Position numbers and translations under genes: made by a program. Below the pieces are notes generated by a model. It had not been told where the DNA came from. It worked only from the letters and a program-made list of their open reading frames with translations, and searched no databases. Source: CAUUCX01 sp041844835 (GTDB taxonomy: Bacteria; Bacillota; Clostridia; Peptostreptococcales; Anaerovoracaceae). From it: DNA of 39,364 nucleotides. Positions 35,716 to 39,364 of the stretch are shown here, in pieces. Location: positions 1-39,364 of the forward strand of contig JBGZBU010000035.1 in the NCBI GenBank assembly GCA_041844835.1, read 5' to 3'. Numbering within the stretch: the stretch's first letter is position 1; the number at the start of each line of letters is the position of its first letter.

Positions 35716-37924
35716 TATTTGCTACTTTTCTCTTTCTTTTTGTTGTTTTGCCATATTTTGTAGGGTTTGACAGCATTCTTGTCAGGTCATAGTAGAGCGG
35801 GCTGCATACAAATATGGATGACAAGCACCCGGTAATTACACCCACCATAAGCGGCAGAATAAAACCTCTCACCGAAGATGAAACCATGACAAACAGCGGA
35901 ATCATAACCAGCAAAGTCGTAAACGAGGTCATGATCGATCTCGTCAATGTCTGATTGATACTTTGATCAATCGCATCAGCACCGGCAACACGCTTTTTAA
36001 ATCCGGCATTTTCTCTTATTCTGTCAAAGATTACGATAGTATCGTTGATCGAATACCCGACAACTGTAAGTATTCCCGCAATAAAAGGATTGTTTATCGT
36101 CAAATGGAAGATGCCGTAAAATGCTATTACCACCAAAACATCGTGCAAAACGCCGATTAACGCGGCGATTCCGAATCGCCACTCAAATCTTATTATTATA
36201 TATATCAACATGCCGAGAGCTGCAATCAAAACCGCCTTGACGGCATTATGTTTTAATTCTTTACCGACAGAAGGCCCGAACTGTTCCGCCGCAAGCAAAG
36301 CCTTATCTTCTATTCCGAATTTATCCTTGAAGCTGTTCATGATTTCTACACGCTTTGCATGATCCAGAGCCTGAACGGTTCTGATTATTACATGTTCGTT
36401 CTTTTCTCCCGAAAATACGATTTGCGCGTCTACATCATGTTTCTTGAGTATACCTTCCACTTCTTTTTGGGCAACGGCTTTCCCCATATCAATTTCCATC
36501 ATGGTGCCGCCCACAAAATCAATTCCGAAGTTAAAGCCTCTGATTCCGCCGATCACGAGCCCTACTACAATAACAGCCAGTGATATGGAATAATAGATTT
36601 TTCTGTTTTTTATAAATGAGAATGCTTTTTTTACGGACATTTTTATAGTGTTGTCCTCATTAATCCCGAAAAACGATTTTTTTGACAAGAACGAATTGCG
36701 GGACATTATGCCGAGGAAGAGCTGCGTAACCACAACTGCCGTAAAAATGCTGAGCAGTATACCGATTATCAAAGTTACCGCAAATCCTCTGACCGAGCTG
36801 GTTCCTATCTGATACAGTACGACCGCTGCGATAATTGTTGTAATCTGGGAATCAAGAACCGTACTCAAAGCCCTCTTGAATCCCGCCTGAACCGCGGATC
36901 TGACGCTCCTGCCCGATGCCAGTTCCTCTTTGATTCTGGTGAAGATTATAACATTTGCATCCACCGCCATACCGATTGAAAGAATTATACCCGCGATACC
37001 CGGCAAAGTCAGCACCGCGCCGAGCAGAGCTAAAATCCAAAGATCCATGATTATATATAATGCAAGCGCTATGTTTGCGAAAAAGCCCATTCCTCTGTAC
37101 CCTATCAGCATTACGAGGAATATCAGGAGCAGTCCGATAATTCCGGCTTTGACACTGGCATCAAATGCCCCCACGCCTATGGATGCGGATTGAATTGAAG
37201 TATTAAGCTCTTTGAGCTCGACCGGCAAAGCACCGCCTCTGATAAGTGCGGAAAGATTGCCCGCCTCTTCCTGAGAAAAATTCCCCGTAATTTCCGCCTT
37301 GCCGTTCGGAATGACGGATTGAACATTCGGTGCGGAAATCACATCTCCATCCAAAACGATTACAATCGCAGCAGATGAAATATTTTCATTGATCGGAACC
37401 ACGGTACCGCTGAGCGCCTTTTCTGTAGCCTCTTTGAATTTAGCCGCGCCCTCGCTGTTAAACTCAAGCCCTACAGAATAACCGCCTTTTTCTTTATCAA
37501 TATTTGTGGTGGCGTTTTTTACCATACTGCCGTCAAGCACCGGAGTACCATCAGCCTGCAAAAACTGCAACTGAGCTGTTTTTCCGATGATCTTGATAGC
37601 TTCTTCCGCATCATTCGCACCGGGCAACTCCACTCTTATGCGCTTTTCCCCCTCTATCGTAACAACAGGTTCCGAGAGACCGAGCTGATTAACTCTGTTT
37701 TCAATTACCGCCTGTGTCTGATCCATCAGCAGCTGCAATTCCTTGCCTTTTTTGTCGGTTTGCGCTTCCATGACCACAAATACGCCGCCCTTGATATCAA
37801 GCCCCATATTCATTTCTTCCTTCAGAGGCTTCACCGGACCGATTCCTTTTACGGAGACCACCCAGCCGAAAATCAATATTACAACGATCAGAAATGCTAA
37901 AACCTTTTTCAAATTGTAACTCAT
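35705..37924 (-). CDS. secDF: SecDF fused protein-export subunit
   Basis: A 739-residue membrane protein combining SecD (about 1-425) and SecF (about 440-739), which use the proton gradient to assist SecYEG-SecA export. Visible: first membrane helix near 7-25, DIKGGV D1 motif near 42-47, a large outside P1 domain, the SecD helices with AVDANVIIFTRIKEE, then the second half with RGFNFGIDFVGGTMMEID and SINDTIVIFDRIREN. In Bacillus the two are also fused. I chose the ATG at 37924 (GGAG seven bases before); an in-frame ATG at 37942 has none. It heads the long leftward operon. Confidence 0.94.
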   Translation of the reverse strand: MSYNLKKVLAFLIVVILIFGWVVSVKGIGPVKPLKEEMNMGLDIKGGVFVVMEAQTDKKGKELQLLMDQTQAVIENRVNQLGLSEPVVTIEGEKRIRVELPGANDAEEAIKIIGKTAQLQFLQADGTPVLDGSMVKNATTNIDKEKGGYSVGLEFNSEGAAKFKEATEKALSGTVVPINENISSAAIVIVLDGDVISAPNVQSVIPNGKAEITGNFSQEEAGNLSALIRGGALPVELKELNTSIQSASIGVGAFDASVKAGIIGLLLIFLVMLIGYRGMGFFANIALALYIIMDLWILALLGAVLTLPGIAGIILSIGMAVDANVIIFTRIKEELASGRSVRSAVQAGFKRALSTVLDSQITTIIAAVVLYQIGTSSVRGFAVTLIIGILLSIFTAVVVTQLFLGIMSRNSFLSKKSFFGINEDNTIKMSVKKAFSFIKNRKIYYSISLAVIVVGLVIGGIRGFNFGIDFVGGTMMEIDMGKAVAQKEVEGILKKHDVDAQIVFSGEKNEHVIIRTVQALDHAKRVEIMNSFKDKFGIEDKALLAAEQFGPSVGKELKHNAVKAVLIAALGMLIYIIIRFEWRFGIAALIGVLHDVLVVIAFYGIFHLTINNPFIAGILTVVGYSINDTIVIFDRIRENAGFKKRVAGADAIDQSINQTLTRSIMTSFTTLLVMIPLFVMVSSSVRGFILPLMVGVITGCLSSIFVCSPLYYDLTRMLSNPTKYGKTTKRKRKVANNAE

Positions 37925-38077
37925 TTTAAGCTCCATTCTCAAACAATATTTTTTGTCGTTTTTTGCAAAAACGATAATTATAAAATTATTAACTATAACA
38001 ATACATAATTTTACTACTTCTTCCCCGATTTCTCAAGTGCTAAGGGATATTTTTGAGAAAAGATAGGCAAAATAAAC
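37925..38077 (-). promoter_or_regulatory. AT-rich leader of secDF with possible promoter
   Basis: This gap between the yajC terminator and secDF contains a TATAAT on the minus strand (around 37976-37983) without a good -35, and an inverted repeat CGTTTTT/AAAAACG (about 37955-37971) just downstream of it. Because a terminator ends yajC transcripts just before, a promoter for secDF is expected here, but I cannot fix its position with confidence. Confidence 0.35.
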
Positions 38078-38106
38078 AAAAAAGGAAGTCCGCAAAAAAG
38101 GACTCC
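38078..38106 (-). terminator. Rho-independent terminator after yajC
   Basis: On the minus strand GGAGTCC (38106-38100) pairs with GGACTTCC (38091-38084, one bulged base) around TTTTTTGC, followed by TTTTTT (38083-38078). It lies about 60 bases after the yajC stop codon, so yajC and secDF are probably separate transcripts or are linked only by read-through. Confidence 0.75.
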
Positions 38107-38147
38107 CTCACGACACCGCATAGTGGCGGTCACACATCCCGTTCGCT

Positions 38148-38169
38148 TCCGGGTTCTCCCGGATTTTTT
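38148..38169 (+). terminator. Plus-strand terminator-like hairpin at the end of yajC
   Basis: TCCGGG (38148-38153), loop TTCT and CCCGGA (38158-38163) followed by TTTTTT make a compact terminator for rightward transcripts. Its T tract overlaps the yajC stop codon. There is no rightward gene here, so it would end antisense transcription. On the minus strand it is a stem without a T tail. Confidence 0.45.
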
Positions 38170-38668
38170 ATTCGCCGCTTTCGCTTTCCGTTGCCGCAGA
38201 AGTTTCAGGCATATCAGCCGCCGGAGCAACTTCAGCCGCAGCCGGGGACGTCTCACCGACACTCTCCTCAGCGGGCTTGACCGCGCCCATTCTTTTCGGT
38301 CTGGCTTTGCGCTCAACCGCATCCTCGTCCGCAGCTTCTTCTTTCGGAGAATTCTTTTCCGCTACAACCGCGCCTGCCGAGGCTGACGGGTCAACATACT
38401 GCATGATTCCCCATCTTGCAAACTCCATCCTCACCTTGTCGTTCCCCGTCTGCAAAACAACGGTATCATCGCTTACTTTAACAATTTTTCCGCGCACACC
38501 GCCTATCGTGTATACTTCGTCACCAACAGCAAGATTGGCTCTAAAGTTATCCACTTTTTTCTGCTTTGACTTCTGAGGCCTAATGAGCAGCATATACATG
38601 AGCAAAATAAAGAACAGCAAAATAATTATCTGCATAGTTCCCTGGTTTATCATAATGCTTTGATTCAT
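38168..38668 (-). CDS. yajC: Preprotein translocase subunit YajC with acidic Ala-rich tail
   Basis: A 166-residue protein. Residues about 12-32 form one membrane helix (IIILLFFILLMYMLLI), followed by the family RPQKSKQKK basic stretch and the conserved AVGDEVYTIGGVRGKIVKV domain (about 48-66). YajC associates with SecDF. The last ~70 residues are an Ala/Glu/Ser/Pro-rich, low-complexity cytosolic tail with no known domain, making the protein much longer than the usual 85-110. The ATG at 38668 follows GGAAG; in-frame upstream codons run into the tRNA-Leu gene and are not coding. It is followed by a terminator and then secDF. Confidence 0.92.
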   Translation of the reverse strand: MNQSIMINQGTMQIIILLFFILLMYMLLIRPQKSKQKKVDNFRANLAVGDEVYTIGGVRGKIVKVSDDTVVLQTGNDKVRMEFARWGIMQYVDPSASAGAVVAEKNSPKEEAADEDAVERKARPKRMGAVKPAEESVGETSPAAAEVAPAADMPETSAATESESGE

Positions 38669-38762
38669 CCCAACTTCCTCCATATGTATTTCTTGTGACG
38701 TACATGCCTCGCAACATCCATACCGATATCCGAAGAAGACACTGTACAATATTTGAACAAAC

Positions 38763-38849
38763 TGGTGCCGGCGGTGGGACTCGAACCCACACGATGTTGC
38801 CATCACGGGATTTTGAATCCCGCGCGTCTGCCAGTTCCACCACGCCGGC
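38763..38849 (-). tRNA. tRNA-Leu (CAA)
   Basis: An 87-base class II tRNA on the minus strand: acceptor GCCGGCG/CGCCGGC, anticodon stem CGGGA/TCCCG with loop TTCAAAA, a long variable arm (TGATGG...CATCG), encoded CCA at 38763-38765. It lies 94 bases upstream of yajC with no terminator between them, so the two may share a transcript. Confidence 0.96.
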
Positions 38850-38877
38850 GCATACCTCGCGAACAAGTGCGATTTTT

Positions 38878-38906
38878 ATTATCGCATTTTTCTTTTAAAT
38901 ATGCAA
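38878..38906 (-). promoter_or_regulatory. Promoter of tRNA-Leu
   Basis: On the minus strand TTGCAT (38906-38901), a 17-base spacer and GATAAT (38883-38878). The expected start is about 20 bases before the tRNA. The -10 overlaps a small inverted repeat (GCGAT/ATCGC). Confidence 0.6.
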
Positions 38907-38980
38907 TCCATATTATTAAAAATTCCGAGAAATCCGAAATAAAAACAAAATATTAAAATTTTTACGGCTCAGGCCTTACT

Positions 38981-39043
38981 TGTCAAGGCATATGTTACAC
39001 TTTGAGAAATACTCCTCTTATAGTTGTCAAACATATGTGACAC
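38981..39043. repeat. Pair of 20-base direct repeats, possible IS21-type end remnant
   Basis: TGTCAAGGCATATGTTACAC (38981-39000) and TGTCAAACATATGTGACAC (39025-39043) are imperfect direct repeats spaced 44 bases apart. Several related ~20-base repeats near each end are known for IS21-family elements, where the transposase binds, so this may be the leftover end of such an element. No transposase gene is present. Confidence 0.4.
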
Positions 39044-39100
39044 AAACACTCATATTGTTAATCCGAAGTCTTAATTCTCAACAAACGAATCAAACAGCTT

Positions 39101-39140
39101 AAAAAACACCGAAAAGCCGCATAAAACGGCTTTTTCGGTG
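39101..39140 (-). terminator. Rho-independent terminator of the SLH gene
   Basis: CACCGAAAAGCCG (39107-39119) pairs with CGGCTTTTTCGGTG (39127-39140, one extra T). On the minus strand the stem is followed by six T residues (39106-39101), 45 bases after the stop codon of the SLH gene. Confidence 0.85.
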
Positions 39141-39184
39141 CTCATTTCCAAGGAACATACGCCTAGAAATTATGTAACTATGCA

Positions 39185-39364
39185 TCATCGCCTCATGCCT
39201 TTAACCATATAAGTATATATCATCCTTCCTGCCTCAGCCCTGGTTGCAAGCTTCCCCGGCTCAAGCAGCTTCGCGGGAGTCCCCTCGATAATTCTGTTGT
39301 ATGTTGCCCATATCATGGCATCCTTTGCCCAAGGGGAAACCTGAGAACAATCGCTGAAAGAATA
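39185..39364 (-). CDS. C-terminal end of an SLH-domain cell-surface protein (partial)
   Basis: The last 59 codons of a leftward gene cut by the window edge. The visible part is one SLH domain: FSDCSQVSPWAKDAMIWATY, then an IIEGTP turn, LEPG and TRAEAGRMIYTYMVKGM before the stop. It matches the SLH pattern (FxDV, WAxxAxxWA, GIxxG, TRAEAA) seen in the papain-like protein at 10998-13757. The rest of the protein, and so its function, lies outside the window. Confidence 0.88.
   Translation of the reverse strand, partial: YSFSDCSQVSPWAKDAMIWATYNRIIEGTPAKLLEPGKLATRAEAGRMIYTYMVKGMRR

Larger units (their letters stand above)
38850..39184. other. Gene-free stretch with tRNA promoter, IS-end-like repeats and a terminator
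   Basis: These 335 bases carry no credible gene. The left part holds the tRNA-Leu promoter and an AT-rich run, the middle two related 20-base repeats, and the right part the terminator of the SLH gene at the window edge. The base composition (AT-rich, many A runs) differs from the flanking genes. Confidence 0.7.

Overview
This 39.4-kb window looks like chromosomal DNA from a low-to-mid GC, Gram-positive-type anaerobe of the class Clostridia. The evidence is the gene set: PurR and SpoVG next to each other, HemZ, a fused SecDF, bifunctional Rel, RNase J, MutS2 beside pheST, S-layer-homology (SLH) cell-wall proteins, and strong AGGAGG-type ribosome binding sites. A relative of Anaerovoracaceae/Peptostreptococcales is my guess only. 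The content is mostly core housekeeping, with little sign of recent gene transfer.

Layout. (1) 1-5961, rightward: purR, a rubredoxin/FAD oxidoreductase, spoVG, an aminopeptidase P and a sirtuin. The purR-to-spoVG block is bracketed by copies of a 104-bp repeat: one inverted full copy plus the start of another at 1-114, and two direct tandem copies plus a partial one at 3023-3247. The repeat folds into a three-way junction whose arms are kept by compensating or wobble changes, and it carries an extended -10 promoter; its last partial copy probably drives the aminopeptidase and sirtuin genes. (2) 5968-6917, leftward: nine tRNA genes (Asn, Leu, fMet, Met, Val, Asp, His, Gln, Cys) with a near-consensus promoter and a terminator. 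(3) 6976-10913, leftward: argS, a radical SAM protein with an atypical CX4CX2C motif, and a TPR protein. (4) 10998-13757, leftward: a large secreted papain-family peptidase anchored by three SLH domains. (5) 13940-23383, leftward: ftsZ with its own promoter, then an SpoU-type rRNA/tRNA methyltransferase, pheS, pheT, a long zapA, mutS2 and a DUF523 gene. (6) 23405-37924, leftward: secDF, rel, a metallo-beta-lactamase-fold hydrolase, hemZ, aspS, a NadD-YqeK-RsfS triple-domain protein, leuS, rnj and ylbF, with very short gaps or overlaps that suggest one long operon. (7) 38078-39364, leftward: tRNA-Leu and yajC, a gene-poor stretch with IS-end-like repeats, and the C-terminal end of a second SLH protein cut by the window edge.

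The long leftward blocks join protein export (YajC, SecDF), the stringent response (Rel), aminoacyl-tRNA supply (AspS, LeuS, PheST, ArgS, tRNAs), ribosome silencing and rescue (RsfS, MutS2), RNA decay (RNase J, YlbF family) and division (FtsZ, ZapA). The most unusual items are the 104-bp structured repeat family and the fusion of NAD synthesis, Ap4A-hydrolase-like and ribosome-silencing modules in one reading frame, in which the RsfS part keeps its own internal ribosome binding site and ATG. I found no CRISPR array, prophage, intact transposase or defence system.
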